Shown: positions 46,582 to 56,552 of the stretch, piece after piece
Numbering within the stretch: the stretch's first letter is position 1
How the letters are laid out: each line of letters begins with the position of its first letter
Assembly: GCF_009497655.1 (NCBI RefSeq)
Contig: NZ_CP023317.1
Span: 4,493,501-4,557,500 of the forward strand
Reading direction: 5' to 3'
Length of the DNA stretch: 64,000 nucleotides
Source of the DNA: Priestia megaterium
Lineage (GTDB): Bacteria; Bacillota; Bacilli; Bacillales; Bacillaceae_H
Translations under genes and position numbers: made by a program
Notes under the pieces: model-generated
Seen by the model: only the letters and a program-made list of their open reading frames with translations
Database searches by the model: none
Told to the model about the DNA's origin: nothing

Positions 46582-47898
46582 TTATACTCTGTCCAATAAC
46601 TGAGCCATCATCATCGCTTTTCCTACTACAACTCCGGCGTTGTAGACTTCTACATCTAATTTAGCAAACTTCCGACCCAGTTCTAATAGCTTAGGGCGAA
46701 TTTCAATTACACTTTCAATTTGAACCGGTTTAATAAAATAAACGGTAATGTTTTCAATAACCAAATCACCTTTTTTATATAAGCGCAGAACACGATTAGC
46801 AGCTTCCGTCACAATAGTAGTAAAAACTCCGTATGAAATAGTTCCCATATAATTTGTCATTTGTGGCGTTACTTCACAGCGATAGACAGGTGCTTCCTTT
46901 GTCTCTTGTACGTCCATAAATTGATTCGTTACAATGTCATCAATGGTTTCTCCTACCTGTGGTTGACGCTGAATCATTTGCAGCGCTTTTAAGACATCTT
47001 GACGGCTGATAATGCCTTCTAGTCGGTGGTAATCGTCCACTACAGGCAGCACTTCAATCCCTTCCCATACCATCATATGAGCGGAAGAAGCGACCGATGT
47101 TTTCCCGTGAACGGTCATCGGATTTTTCGTCATCACTTTTTCAATCGAAGTGGAAAGATCATATCCAATAACATCTTTTGAGGTAACCATTCCATGAACT
47201 TTCATATGCTGATCTACTACAGGAAAACGACTGTGGTGCGTTTGATCGTTACATTCGTGCCATTTTTCAATCGTATCGGTTAACTGCAAGCTAACCGCTT
47301 CAGAGACGGGTGTTAAAATATCCTCTACAAGCACAATTTCTTTTTTTATCAACTGATCATAGATAGCCCGATTAATCATCGTTGCAACTGTAAATGTATC
47401 ATAGCTCGTTGAAATAATAGGAAGCTTAAGATCATCCGCAAGCTTCTTAACCCATTCTTCCGTATCAAAGCCGCCCGTAATTAAAACGGCTGCGCCTGCT
47501 TCAAGGGCTAATTCATGAGCGTTTACTCGATTCCCTACGATAAGAAGGTTTCCGGCCTCGGTATACCTCATCATAGCATCAAGCTTCATCGCTCCAATAA
47601 CAAACTTATTTAACGTTTTATGCAAACCTTCACGTCCGCCCAGCACTTGTCCATCTACAATGTTTACTACTTCGGCAAACGTGAGCTTTTCAATGTTTTC
47701 TTTCTTCTTTCGTTCAATTCGAATAGTCCCTACTCGTTCAATCGTTGAAACATATCCTTTATTTTCCGCATCTTTTATTGCTCGGTACGCCGTGCCTTCA
47801 CTGACAGTCAGTTCTTTGGCAATTTGGCGCACTGAAATTTTTTCACCAATTGGAAGCGAATCGATATACTGTAAAATTTGCTCATGTTTTGTCGCCAC
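46582..47898 (-). CDS. ytoI: HTH-DRTGG-CBS-hotdog regulator YtoI
   Basis: 438-residue protein built of four modules: an N-terminal winged helix (about 1-65, ISVRQIAKELTVSEGTAYRA), a DRTGG domain (about 70-185), two CBS motifs (about 195-310, MTKNPMTVHGKTSVASSAHM) and a C-terminal hot-dog thioesterase-like domain (about 325-438). The order suggests a DNA-binding regulator sensing an adenine nucleotide and an acyl-CoA, but no ligand is known. Same layout as B. subtilis YtoI. Confidence 0.9.
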   Translation of the reverse strand: MATKHEQILQYIDSLPIGEKISVRQIAKELTVSEGTAYRAIKDAENKGYVSTIERVGTIRIERKKKENIEKLTFAEVVNIVDGQVLGGREGLHKTLNKFVIGAMKLDAMMRYTEAGNLLIVGNRVNAHELALEAGAAVLITGGFDTEEWVKKLADDLKLPIISTSYDTFTVATMINRAIYDQLIKKEIVLVEDILTPVSEAVSLQLTDTIEKWHECNDQTHHSRFPVVDQHMKVHGMVTSKDVIGYDLSTSIEKVMTKNPMTVHGKTSVASSAHMMVWEGIEVLPVVDDYHRLEGIISRQDVLKALQMIQRQPQVGETIDDIVTNQFMDVQETKEAPVYRCEVTPQMTNYMGTISYGVFTTIVTEAANRVLRLYKKGDLVIENITVYFIKPVQIESVIEIRPKLLELGRKFAKLDVEVYNAGVVVGKAMMMAQLLDRV

Positions 47899-47979
47899 GT
47901 GTACTTCACCCTTCTAAAACGTTTTTACGTTTCATATGTCTTTTCTTTTATTATACGGGGGAAGTGAAATGGATTCAAT

Positions 47980-48216
47980 CTAACCTCTTTGACGCAAAGG
48001 CTTTCTCGCACTATTTTTTTGAATACCTGTCTTTTTACGGCGCGGTGCATAAAGTAGTGATGACAAATTGCCTCCGGCTACAAAAAGAGCAAAGGTAAGC
48101 CAGCTTATACTAAAAATCCCTTGCAAATTCGAAGTTGTTAACACTAAGTGCGGCATTGCATAGTAAAGCATCACTCCGCATAGTAAAAGCGATAAAATAA
48201 CTCGATTTTTTTCCAT
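47980..48216 (-). CDS. Small membrane protein of unknown function
   Basis: 78 residues with two hydrophobic segments (about 5-27 and 33-55) and a strongly basic, likely cytoplasmic tail (YAPRRKKTGIQKNSARKPL). A good ribosome binding site (AAGGAGGGAG) precedes ATG 48216. I do not recognise the family. It stands alone between ytoI and repeat copy 4. Confidence 0.72.
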   Translation of the reverse strand: MEKNRVILSLLLCGVMLYYAMPHLVLTTSNLQGIFSISWLTFALFVAGGNLSSLLYAPRRKKTGIQKNSARKPLRQRG

Positions 48217-48283
48217 AACTCTCCCTCCTTATTATTACTATCGTATGCGGGAAAGTAAAAAAAGCAGAACGTTTCTTTGCAAA

Positions 48284-48441
48284 TAAAAAGAGATTAAGAC
48301 ATAACTGCATCGATTCAATCTAAAGATGAACAAATGTGAAACCTACGTTCACCTTAACAATAAAAAAAGAACGAGTGATCGATATTATCGATTACTCGTT
48401 CTTTTTTAACTTTAACTGAAATCGTTTTGTCCCATCCTCTA
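48284..48441. repeat. Stop-adjacent element, copy 4 (after ytkL), medium form
   Basis: Left end AAAAAGAGATTAAGACATAAC, then GATTCAATCTAAAGATGAAC, GAAACCTACGTTCACC, a 21-bp hairpin (48363-48383/48387-48407, core AAAAGAACGAGT) with T6, and the right end TTTTGTCCCATCCTCT 7 bp from the ytkL stop. The internal cruciform of copies 3 and 5 is missing. Hairpin core differs from the other copies. Confidence 0.85.
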
Positions 48442-48448
48442 TTTATGA

Positions 48449-49129
48449 TTAAAGTTCCAATCCTTCTCCGACTTTTAATACTTTTCCTTCAATACCGGAT
48501 AAAGACTCAACAAATTGATGAGGATCTTGCTTAATTACAGGAAATGTATTGTAGTGAATTGGCACAACAAGCTTTGCCTGCACCCATTCCGCTGCGATAG
48601 CCGCATCTTCAGGTCCCATTGTAAAGTTATCTCCAATTGGAAGAAATGCTACGTCAGGCTCATGGCGACCAATTAACTTTAAATCAGAAAATAAAGCCGT
48701 ATCTCCAGCATGATAAATTGTCTTTCCTTCAATCGTTAAAAGCAAGCCAGCTGGCATTCCTGTATAAATAATTTTCTCATTATTTTCTGTATAACTTGAA
48801 CCGTGGAAAGCTTGGGTCAATTTCACCGTACCAAAATCAAATGTATAGGCTCCACCTATGCTCATTGGATGTACGTTTAAGCCTTGCCAGCTAAGATATG
48901 TAGCTAATTCTGCTACTGCCACAACAAGTGCACCGCTGCGCTTAGCAATTTCCACCGTGTCGCCTACATGATCATTATGGCCATGAGTCAGTAAAATCAC
49001 ATCTGCTTTTACATCTTCAGCATTTAAATCTGTTAATTCATTTCCAGTGATAAACGGGTCAATTAAAATTGTTTTTCCTTTTGTTTCAATTTTAACAACA
49101 GAATGTCCATGATAAGAAACGTGCATCAT
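48449..49129 (-). CDS. ytkL: Metal-dependent hydrolase, UPF0173 (YtkL-like)
   Basis: 226-residue metallo-beta-lactamase-fold protein with [10 protein letters not shown] (His49, His51, Asp53, His54) and later metal ligands in [10 protein letters not shown] and [14 protein letters not shown] stands 7 nt before ATG 49129. Members of this family are described as RNase Z-like or L-ascorbate lactone-type hydrolases; the substrate here is unknown. Confidence 0.9.
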   Translation of the reverse strand: MMHVSYHGHSVVKIETKGKTILIDPFITGNELTDLNAEDVKADVILLTHGHNDHVGDTVEIAKRSGALVVAVAELATYLSWQGLNVHPMSIGGAYTFDFGTVKLTQAFHGSSYTENNEKIIYTGMPAGLLLTIEGKTIYHAGDTALFSDLKLIGRHEPDVAFLPIGDNFTMGPEDAAIAAEWVQAKLVVPIHYNTFPVIKQDPHQFVESLSGIEGKVLKVGEGLEL

Positions 49130-49239
49130 ATATTCTCTCCTTTTACACTAACCTTTTCTATATTCTACCCGTCTGTTTTGGTTACAAAACAAGTGAATAC
49201 GCGGCTATCATATCACAAACTGCGCAAAAACATGCCTTA

Positions 49240-50361
49240 TTATGCTTGCTCTAATAAAGTTGTTGCATCAGCGTAAGTTAGACCGTGTGCATCTGCCACA
49301 GCCGCGTAAGTGACAAACCCATTTAGGGTGTTGATGCCTTGAAGAAGAGAAGGGTTTTTTAAGCACGCTTTTTTATACCCCTGATTTGCTATTTGCAAAG
49401 CATAAGGCACCGTTACGTTGGTCAGCGCTAAGGTCGACGTGCGGGGAACAGCTCCTGGCATATTAGCAACAGCATAATGCAAGACTTCATGCTTCGAATA
49501 AGTCGGGTTATCGTGAGTGGTAATGCGATCAGTTGTTTCAAAAATTCCCCCTTGATCAATAGCAATATCAACTACAACGGACCCTTTTGACATTGTTTGA
49601 ACCATTTCCTCGGTGACAAGCTTTGGCGCTTTAGCTCCGGGTATGAGAACCGCGCCTATCACTAAATCTGACTCTTTTACAGATTGTGCGATATTGTAGT
49701 GATTTGACATTAATGTCGTCACTTCTTTACCAAATAAATCATCAAGCTGGCGAAGGCGATCAGCGTTTAAATCAATTATTGTAACATCAGCCCCTAATCC
49801 GACCGCGATTTTAGCAGCATTGGTTCCTGCTACTCCTCCTCCAATAATCGTTACTTTTCCTCTTTGCACGCCTGGAACTCCACTTAATAAAATCCCTTTG
49901 CCACCTTTGGTTTTCTCCAAAAATTGAGCTCCAATCTGAGAAGACATTCTTCCTGCAACTTCGCTCATCGGAGTTAACAGAGGCAAGCTTTTGTTTGGAA
50001 GCTGTACAGTTTCATAAGCGATGCCTACCACCTTTTTATCAATCAATGCTTTCGTTAACGCTTCTTCAGCTGCCAAATGTAAATACGTAAACAAAATAAG
50101 TCCTTCGCGAAAATATCCGTATTCTTCTGAAATCGGTTCTTTTACTTTCATAACCATTTCAGCATCCCATGCTTCTTTTGCAGTATTTACAATAGAAGCT
50201 CCTGCATTTGTGTAATCTTCATCATGGAATCCAGAGCCTTCTCCTGCCTGTGTTTCAATATATACATCATGCCCACCGTTAACTAAAGCTGTAACACCAG
50301 CTGGAGTAATAGCCACGCGATTTTCATTGTTTTTTACTTCTTTCGGCACTCCAATTTTCAC
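49240..50361 (-). CDS. ald: Alanine dehydrogenase
   Basis: NAD-dependent reversible deamination of L-alanine to pyruvate. The 373 residues begin [20 protein letters not shown], the AlaDH/PNT N-domain signature, and carry the Rossmann motif [13 protein letters not shown] with substrate His in FTYLHLA. In B. subtilis Ald is needed for growth on alanine and for sporulation. The 150 bp upstream (50362-50511) contain its likely promoter region but no clear hexamers. Confidence 0.96.
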   Translation of the reverse strand: MKIGVPKEVKNNENRVAITPAGVTALVNGGHDVYIETQAGEGSGFHDEDYTNAGASIVNTAKEAWDAEMVMKVKEPISEEYGYFREGLILFTYLHLAAEEALTKALIDKKVVGIAYETVQLPNKSLPLLTPMSEVAGRMSSQIGAQFLEKTKGGKGILLSGVPGVQRGKVTIIGGGVAGTNAAKIAVGLGADVTIIDLNADRLRQLDDLFGKEVTTLMSNHYNIAQSVKESDLVIGAVLIPGAKAPKLVTEEMVQTMSKGSVVVDIAIDQGGIFETTDRITTHDNPTYSKHEVLHYAVANMPGAVPRTSTLALTNVTVPYALQIANQGYKKACLKNPSLLQGINTLNGFVTYAAVADAHGLTYADATTLLEQA

Positions 50362-50511
50362 CTTTATCCCTCTTTTCTTATATCAGTGATTAACTGAAAA
50401 AAGAACGCCACACCAAATCCTTTAGAAAACCGGATTTACTATGACGTTACCTTTCGATAGAGCTCAGCATAATCCTGCTTTTCTTAGTTTATATACAGTA
50501 TATGCATGTAG

Positions 50512-50679
50512 TTATTCATATAGTTCGTTATCGCTCTTTGCTTCTGGATTTTCAACTACAGAAGCCATAGCATCGCCAATAACGCCGCTTGAATAAGAAT
50601 CCATTAGCTGTCTTGATGTCTCTTTTTCTCCTTCAAAATCATATTCATATACATGCTGCGGATGTTTTTTGTCTTTCAT
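50512..50679 (-). CDS. Small acidic protein, 55 residues, unknown
   Basis: Short frame starting at ATG 50679 with GGAG 9 nt upstream and ending TAA 50512. The product begins MKDKKHPQHVYEYDFEGEKE and ends ENPEAKSDNELYE; it is hydrophilic, acidic and has no Cys. The middle SYSSGVIGDAMASVVE resembles an amphipathic helix. Codon use looks coding. No family recognised; it may be a small sporulation or stress protein, which is a guess. Confidence 0.68.
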   Translation of the reverse strand: MKDKKHPQHVYEYDFEGEKETSRQLMDSYSSGVIGDAMASVVENPEAKSDNELYE

Positions 50680-50801
50680 ATGTCACTTCTCCTTTTTCAC
50701 TCTATTTTCTTTACGAATGTGAACTTTATTTCATAATCCCTTACATGATCTTTTCTATTTTCTTCTTAATTGCTCTAGTTATACCATTTATCTCACATCA
50801 A

Positions 50802-50833
50802 AAAACGCCCGCAGAATTTTCTGCGGACGTTTT
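50802..50833 (-). terminator. Terminator of argGH
   Basis: Arms AAAACGTCCGCAGAA/TTCTGCGGGCGTTTT on the minus strand (one G-U pair), then T2, just after argH. Confidence 0.85.
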
Positions 50834-50843
50834 GAGAACTGTT

Positions 50844-52232
50844 TTATATTGAAGCTTTTTCATGCAATTCATCTTTAGCTAGCTGAATTGCTTTTTTCAC
50901 TTGTTCAAACCCTGTTCCTCCCGCGCTGTTGCGACGATTAACAGCTGTTTTTGGACTTAATACATGGTAGATGTCTTCCTCGAATAAATCTGACGCTTCT
51001 TTATATTGCTCGAGCGGCAAATCCATTAGGTAGATATTTTTCTGAATACAAACGAGAACCAGTTTCCCAACCACTTCATGTGCTTCACGAAACGGCATAC
51101 CTTTTGCAGCAAGATAGTCAGCTAACTCCGTTGCATTTGAAAAATCTTGTTTCGTAGCTTTTTCCATAACATTTGTTTTTACTGTCATTGTTTCAATCAT
51201 GCCAGCAAAGATCGTTAAGCAGCCTTCAATCGTTGTAACCGTATCGAACATGCCTTCTTTATCTTCTTGTAAGTCTTTGTTGTATGTTAAAGGCGTGCCT
51301 TTTAACACAGTCAATAAGCTAAATAAGTGACCATATACTCGTCCTGTTTTACCACGAATTAACTCCGCCATATCAGGATTTTTCTTTTGAGGCATAATAC
51401 TGCTGCCCGTTGCGTACGTATCGTCCATTTCAATAAATTGAAACTCTTGACTAGACCATAAAATTAACTCTTCACAAAAACGAGATAAATGCATCATTAA
51501 AATAGAACTGTTGCTTAAAAACTCTAAAATAAAGTCACGGTCGCTGACAGCATCCATACTGTTTTGATAAATTCCATTAAAGCCTAGAAGCTCCGCGCTG
51601 TAATGACGATCAATTGGAAATGTCGTACCAGCTAAAGCTCCTGCTCCTAAAGGAGATAAATCAATACGCTTTAGTGATTCCGCATAACGCTCAGCATCAC
51701 GCTTAAACATTGAAACATAAGCCATTAGATGATGAGCAAAAGAAACCGGCTGCGCGCGCTGTAAATGTGTGTAGCCTGGAAAAATAGTTTCGACATGTTG
51801 ATCTGCTTTTGTAAGCAGCACATCTTCTAGATTTTCGATCAGTCCTACAATTTGTTGAACATGCTTTTTTAAATATAAGTGCATATCTGTAGCAACTTGA
51901 TCATTACGGCTTCGACCCGTATGAAGCTTACCTCCAACCGGACCAATTTCATCAATTAATAGCTTTTCTAAATTCAAATGAATATCTTCATATTGAGCAG
52001 AAAATGTTAGTTCTTTCTTCTTAGCTTTTTCAAGCAGTGTTTGAAGGCCTTTTTTAATTTGTGACGCTTCATCTCCAGAAAGAATGCTGCATTTCTCAAG
52101 CATTGTTACATGTGCTAAACTGCCTTCAATATCTTCTTCTACAAGATGCTGATCAAATGAAATGGACGCACCGAACTCGTCAATCCATTGTTCAGGGCGT
52201 TTCGTAAAACGCCCTCCCCAAAGTTTGGTCAT
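50844..52232 (-). CDS. argH: Argininosuccinate lyase
   Basis: Splits argininosuccinate to arginine and fumarate. The fumarase/aspartase-superfamily signature [15 protein letters not shown] is present, along with [16 protein letters not shown]. The frame is open to 52289, but ATG 52232 overlaps the argG stop in an ATGA and gives MTKLWGGRF, the standard ArgH N-terminus (462 residues). AGAAGGTGA lies upstream. Second gene of argGH. Confidence 0.97.
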   Translation of the reverse strand: MTKLWGGRFTKRPEQWIDEFGASISFDQHLVEEDIEGSLAHVTMLEKCSILSGDEASQIKKGLQTLLEKAKKKELTFSAQYEDIHLNLEKLLIDEIGPVGGKLHTGRSRNDQVATDMHLYLKKHVQQIVGLIENLEDVLLTKADQHVETIFPGYTHLQRAQPVSFAHHLMAYVSMFKRDAERYAESLKRIDLSPLGAGALAGTTFPIDRHYSAELLGFNGIYQNSMDAVSDRDFILEFLSNSSILMMHLSRFCEELILWSSQEFQFIEMDDTYATGSSIMPQKKNPDMAELIRGKTGRVYGHLFSLLTVLKGTPLTYNKDLQEDKEGMFDTVTTIEGCLTIFAGMIETMTVKTNVMEKATKQDFSNATELADYLAAKGMPFREAHEVVGKLVLVCIQKNIYLMDLPLEQYKEASDLFEEDIYHVLSPKTAVNRRNSAGGTGFEQVKKAIQLAKDELHEKASI

Positions 52233-53437
52233 ACCGTTGTCACCTTCTTTTGATTTACCATGCTGCTCACTTGTGTTGGAAGACCCCATAATGAGATAAA
52301 ACCAACTGCTGCATTGTGATCAAATTCATCTTCTTTTGTATATGTTGCAAGTTTTTCATTGTATAAAGAATTAGGAGATTTACGTCCCTCTACGATAGCA
52401 TGCCCTTTAAATAGTTTTACTCTCACTGTTCCGTTCACATATTGCTGCGTATCCTTTAAGAATGCAAGCAGTGAATTTGTTAATGGAGAGAACCATAAAC
52501 CTTCATAGATAACTTCTGTTAATTTTTTCTCAATCACTGGTTTGAAGTGCGCTACTTCTTTCACTAATGTTAAATCTTCCAGCTCTTTGTGTGCTTTAAT
52601 TAATGTCATAGCAGCTGGACACTCATATACTTCACGTGATTTAATTCCCACAAGACGGTTTTCTACATGATCAATACGTCCAACTCCATGCTTACCTGCA
52701 ATTTCATTCAATTCTAGAATTAACTGAGCTAGCGTGTAAGATTGACCGTTTAATGATACTGGAACACCTTCAACGAATTCAATTTCTACTACATCCGCTG
52801 TGTTCGGAGTGTTTTCAAGAGAAGCCGTTAGGTCATATGCTTCTTCAGGCGGAGCTGCCCAAGGATCTTCAAGAACGCCGCACTCGTTACTTCTTCCCCA
52901 TAAGTTTTGGTCAATTGAAAACGGGCTGTCTAAATTAATTGGAATTGGAATATTCTTTTCTTTTGCATACTCGATTTCTTCTTCACGAGACCATTTCCAG
53001 TCACGAACAGGAGCTAAAACTTCTAAGTGTGGATTTAATGCTTTAATTGATACTTCGAAACGCACTTGGTCATTTCCTTTTCCCGTACATCCATGTGCGA
53101 CAGCTACTGCATTTTCTTGTTCTGCTACTTCTACAAGCTTTTTAGCGATTAGCGGTCTAGATAGTGCAGATACCAATGGATATTTTCCTTCATATAATGT
53201 GTGTGCTTGAAGTGCTGCTAACGCAAATGTATTGGCATATTCTTCTTTTGCATCAATCACATATGATGATACCGCTCCAACTGTTAAGGCTTTTTCTTTA
53301 ACGAACTTTAAATCTTTTCCTTCGCCTACATCTAAACAGCAAGCTACCACATCGTACCCTTTTTCCTGTAACCATTTAATTGCAACTGATGTATCTAAAC
53401 CTCCAGAATATGCTAAAACAACTTTTGGATTACTCAT
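52229..53437 (-). CDS. argG: Argininosuccinate synthase
   Basis: ATP-dependent condensation of citrulline and aspartate. The N-terminal PP-loop [17 protein letters not shown] (about 7-23) is present with [15 protein letters not shown] and [18 protein letters not shown]. 402 residues. GGAGG precedes ATG 53437. Promoter and two ARG-box-like sites upstream indicate control by the arginine regulator AhrC/ArgR. Confidence 0.97.
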   Translation of the reverse strand: MSNPKVVLAYSGGLDTSVAIKWLQEKGYDVVACCLDVGEGKDLKFVKEKALTVGAVSSYVIDAKEEYANTFALAALQAHTLYEGKYPLVSALSRPLIAKKLVEVAEQENAVAVAHGCTGKGNDQVRFEVSIKALNPHLEVLAPVRDWKWSREEEIEYAKEKNIPIPINLDSPFSIDQNLWGRSNECGVLEDPWAAPPEEAYDLTASLENTPNTADVVEIEFVEGVPVSLNGQSYTLAQLILELNEIAGKHGVGRIDHVENRLVGIKSREVYECPAAMTLIKAHKELEDLTLVKEVAHFKPVIEKKLTEVIYEGLWFSPLTNSLLAFLKDTQQYVNGTVRVKLFKGHAIVEGRKSPNSLYNEKLATYTKEDEFDHNAAVGFISLWGLPTQVSSMVNQKKVTTV

Positions 53438-53479
53438 TATCTATTCCTCCTACAAATTATATATATATTAATACAACCG

Positions 53480-53497
53480 TTTTAATTTTTATTCATT
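53480..53497 (-). promoter_or_regulatory. ARG box downstream of argG promoter
   Basis: Minus strand AATGAATAAAAATTAAAA agrees with the Bacillus ARG box CATGAATAAAAATTCAAG at 15 of 18 positions and lies just past the predicted transcript start. Confidence 0.65.
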
Positions 53498-53509
53498 TAA
53501 TCTACTATT

Positions 53510-53538
53510 ACTTTAACAACTTTTTAATCTATTTTCAA
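53510..53538 (-). promoter_or_regulatory. Probable argGH promoter
   Basis: Minus strand TTGAAA (53538-53533), 17-bp spacer, TAAAGT (53515-53510). Confidence 0.65.
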
Positions 53539-53620
53539 TAGTTATTCAAAAAAAAGTATATAAATTCACGTTTTTTTTAATTTAATAGGATAAAAGCTTT
53601 TAAAATACTGTAAAAATAGA

Positions 53621-53638
53621 CGTGAATGAATATTCCTG
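53621..53638 (+). promoter_or_regulatory. Candidate distal ARG box
   Basis: CGTGAATGAATATTCCTG matches the ARG box consensus at 13 of 18 positions, about 110 bp upstream of the argG -10. A pair of boxes is common in arginine promoters. Confidence 0.45.
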
Positions 53639-53751
53639 CCTTAAATGCATTGTATATTTATATGCATAAATCAAGTATAAATGATTTATTTTTCACTTAA
53701 AGTAGCTCTGGCTTTTGTCATTGTATAAAATGGAAGGGAAGAGGTGAAAAA

Positions 53752-54066
53752 ATGGAGCGCTTTTTTACTTATGACAACAGACTCGGTATAAAAATTCCTG
53801 CTCTTGAAAGAGAATGGACATTCTATTCTGAAAAAGTTCAGCAGGATATCCTCCTAACATGGGAATCCATTCGAGGGCAAATTCCAGACAAAATTCAATC
53901 TGTAGAAAAGAGGATTAATCAAAAACAAGCGGCGTTAGAAGATGAGACTAATTTTATCCGCTCCTGTGAATTAAATAGCGAGATAGGAGAACTTGCTTCT
54001 ATTATTAATGATTTGTGGATTTGGTATCGAACAAATGAGGAAATATCAAAAAAAGTTCACGGATAG
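53752..54066 (+). CDS. Conserved hypothetical protein, 104 residues
   Basis: Soluble, largely helical protein beginning MERFFTYDNRLGIKIPALER and containing SVEKRINQKQAALEDETN, a likely coiled coil (about 45-80), then LASIINDLWIWYR. GAGGTG is 6 nt before ATG 53752. I do not recognise a named family. It is convergent with the EcsC-family gene and occupies part of the place where B. subtilis has moaB. Confidence 0.72.
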   Translation: MERFFTYDNRLGIKIPALEREWTFYSEKVQQDILLTWESIRGQIPDKIQSVEKRINQKQAALEDETNFIRSCELNSEIGELASIINDLWIWYRTNEEISKKVHG

Positions 54067-54068
54067 AC

Positions 54069-54109
54069 AAAAAAACGAGTCTCATGAAAAATTAATGAGA
54101 CTCGTTTTT
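54069..54109. terminator. Bidirectional terminator at 54.1 kb
   Basis: Perfect 15-bp arms AAAAACGAGTCTCAT/ATGAGACTCGTTTTT with a 9-nt loop between the convergent 104-residue gene and the EcsC-family gene. Confidence 0.88.
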
Positions 54110-54937
54110 CTTATCCAGCAAATAGCGGTATTGGTAAAAGCGCTTCGCATAATCTGTCACTTGTTTGGCCATTCGATAATTCATCCCTCCGCCAACCATC
54201 ATACTCACAATTGGCAAACGATTATAAACTTTTCGCTTCGCAGCAAATATAGCTAGCGTTTTTCCAATTTGCACAACGATTTTTTGCAGCCACGTCTTAT
54301 CTACAATTTGATCAACACCTTCATAAAAATACGGGTCAAATTCTTGGCTTAGCTCACTCTTTAATTGATGCCATCCCTCAGCCTGAAGGTGTCTAGGTAA
54401 CGTTGCTGCATGGAAAACTTTTAGCGTTAGCATAAGCTCTGAAGGAGTCTGGATATGATAGCCGTAGCTCATTGCTGCCTGTTGCACCGCTTGAATATTC
54501 ATGCATAAAACAGCGGGTATATCAATACCGACTAGCAGCGATTGGCCGGTTCCTGAAAGTGCTCCTTGACTCAGCGCATACAACCGCAGCTTGGCCATTT
54601 GCTGTTCGCATATATAAGAAAGCTGATCTACTTGAAGGGAATTCATTTCTGACAGATCTGTGATATCTTCTTTGAATACACGGGCGGTTTCAATAATTCG
54701 TTTTGTCGCTTGAGTTTGCATTTCCGTACCTTGAATTAATGCAGTTAACTGAAAGAGTCCCTCATCAATTTTATGTAAATAGGTCTCACGAACAGAAGCA
54801 GGAATTAAGTTAAGCCCTTTTTCTAACCATTCTTCGTACAATAACTCCATCTCAGTTGCTTCTACGCTCTGTAAGCTCTCTTCCCATTTATAGATTTCTT
54901 CTAAAAGCTGTTCTTCGCGATTCGTTAATATCATCAT
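54092..54937 (-). CDS. EcsC-family protein
   Basis: 281-residue protein with the EcsC family layout: an N-terminal helical segment (about 1-95), amphipathic helices, and the C-terminal Gly-rich stretch LPIVSMMVGGGMNYRMAKQV. In B. subtilis the family's founding member is encoded beside the EcsAB ABC exporter, but no exporter is near here. AAAGGG precedes ATG 54937; a second ATG follows directly. Function unknown. Confidence 0.82.
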   Translation of the reverse strand: MMILTNREEQLLEEIYKWEESLQSVEATEMELLYEEWLEKGLNLIPASVRETYLHKIDEGLFQLTALIQGTEMQTQATKRIIETARVFKEDITDLSEMNSLQVDQLSYICEQQMAKLRLYALSQGALSGTGQSLLVGIDIPAVLCMNIQAVQQAAMSYGYHIQTPSELMLTLKVFHAATLPRHLQAEGWHQLKSELSQEFDPYFYEGVDQIVDKTWLQKIVVQIGKTLAIFAAKRKVYNRLPIVSMMVGGGMNYRMAKQVTDYAKRFYQYRYLLDKKNESH

Positions 54938-55072
54938 GTCACCCTTTCAAGAAATAAGTAGTTTTATTTTTATTATAACAAATAATGCATCCGTTACATT
55001 TTGCTTCCTATATTATTTCTTTCTTCTATACGTTGTAAACCTTCTTTCAACCGTCAGCTCCTTACGCTATAT

Positions 55073-55108
55073 AAAAAAGCTGATTTCCTAACAAGGAAAT
55101 CAGCTTTT
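55073..55108 (-). terminator. Terminator of ackA
   Basis: AAAAGCTGATTTCCT/AGGAAATCAGCTTTT with a short loop and T6 on the minus strand, about 60 bp beyond ackA. Confidence 0.85.
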
Positions 55109-55165
55109 CGTTAGTTTGCCTGACAATTTATGAGAATTCATGCATTGAAGAGGCACTTTATGAAC

Positions 55166-56356
55166 TTAAATATTCGCTAAACGAGTAACGTCACGTGCAA
55201 TCATAACTTCTTCGTCTGTAGGAATAACCATAACTTTAACTGGAGAATGAGGGTAGCTAATAAATGCTTCTTCTCCTTGTACACTATTTAAAGCTGGATC
55301 CCAATAAACGCCCATGAACTCTAAACCACGAAGAACGCGAGCACGTACAACATCACTGTTTTCTCCAATACCTGCTGTGAAGATGATTGCATCTACACCA
55401 GACATACGAGCAGCATAAGAACCGATATATTTATGAATGCGGCTAGCAAATACTTCAAGTGCTGTTTCAGCACGTTCATTGCCTTCAGCGCTTGCTTTGA
55501 TTAGATCGCGTAGGTCACTAGAAATACCAGATACACCTAAAAGACCACTTTCTTTATTTAATACATTTAATACTTCGTCAGCAGTTTTTCCTGTTTTCTC
55601 CATAATAAATGGAATTAATGCAGGGTCAATGTTACCTGAACGAGTTCCCATTGCTACACCAGCTAATGGTGTGAAGCCCATTGATGTATCAATTGACTTG
55701 CCGCCTTCAATTGCAGCGATACTTGCACCGTTACCTAAGTGACAAGAAATTAAGCGCAATTGTTCGATTGGACGGCCAAGAAGCTCAGCTGCACGCTCAG
55801 AAACATATTTATGAGATGTGCCGTGGAAACCGTATTTACGAACGCCATACTTTTCATAGTACTCGTACGGTAAGCTGTACAAGAATGATTTTTCTGGCAT
55901 TGTTTGATGGAATGCTGTATCGAAGACTGCTACAGCTGGAACATTTGGAAGAATATCTTGGAACGCTTTAATTCCCACAATGTTTGCTGGGTTGTGAAGC
56001 GGTGCTAAATCAGATAAAGCTTCAATTTCCGCTAATGTTTCATCTGTGATTAAAACAGAATCAGCAAATTTCTCTCCGCCGTGTACTACACGGTGACCTA
56101 CACCAGTGATTTCATCGTATGATTGAATGATGTTTTGAGAAAGTAACTTTTCAACTAAAATTTTAACTGCAACAGCATGGTCAGGGATTTCTGTAATATC
56201 CGTTTGTTTTTCACCATTTACCGAGATCGTGAAAACAGCGTTATCTAAACCAATTCGTTCTACTAAACCTTTTGTTAATACCGTCTCACTTGGCATTTCA
56301 AATAATTGAAACTTAAGTGAAGAACTGCCGGCGTTGATTGCCATGATTTTTGACAT
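55166..56356 (-). CDS. ackA: Acetate kinase
   Basis: Converts acetyl phosphate and ADP to acetate and ATP in overflow metabolism. The 396-residue ASKHA-fold enzyme starts with [17 protein letters not shown] and has [11 protein letters not shown], the catalytic region GYRVVHGG-like [11 protein letters not shown], and [17 protein letters not shown] precedes ATG 56356. A near-perfect cre about 56 bp upstream of a predicted start site suggests activation by CcpA as in B. subtilis. Confidence 0.97.
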   Translation of the reverse strand: MSKIMAINAGSSSLKFQLFEMPSETVLTKGLVERIGLDNAVFTISVNGEKQTDITEIPDHAVAVKILVEKLLSQNIIQSYDEITGVGHRVVHGGEKFADSVLITDETLAEIEALSDLAPLHNPANIVGIKAFQDILPNVPAVAVFDTAFHQTMPEKSFLYSLPYEYYEKYGVRKYGFHGTSHKYVSERAAELLGRPIEQLRLISCHLGNGASIAAIEGGKSIDTSMGFTPLAGVAMGTRSGNIDPALIPFIMEKTGKTADEVLNVLNKESGLLGVSGISSDLRDLIKASAEGNERAETALEVFASRIHKYIGSYAARMSGVDAIIFTAGIGENSDVVRARVLRGLEFMGVYWDPALNSVQGEEAFISYPHSPVKVMVIPTDEEVMIARDVTRLANI

Positions 56357-56468
56357 AAAAAAACAGCTCCTTCTTTATTATACGTGCATCATAAACATAA
56401 CGAACAGAACATAAAAGTGTAATCTCTACAATATTCTATGCATTTCGACACGATTTCTATCCTTATTC

Positions 56469-56497
56469 ATTTAATCATTCACGACAATAGATTTCAA
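56469..56497 (-). promoter_or_regulatory. Possible ackA promoter
   Basis: Minus strand TTGAAA (56497-56492), 17-bp spacer, TTAAAT (56474-56469). A second -10-like TATAAT lies closer to the gene. Confidence 0.55.
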
Positions 56498-56510
56498 GAG
56501 CTATACATCA

Positions 56511-56524
56511 TGAAAACGCTACCG
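56511..56524 (+). promoter_or_regulatory. Catabolite-responsive element upstream of ackA
   Basis: TGAAAACGCTACCG matches TGNAANCGNWWNCA at all but the last base. Its centre lies about 56 bp before the start predicted from the promoter at 56469-56497, the position from which CcpA activates B. subtilis ackA. Confidence 0.65.
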
Positions 56525-56552
56525 GTAAAAATTCATTATTTTCGAAAAAGAC

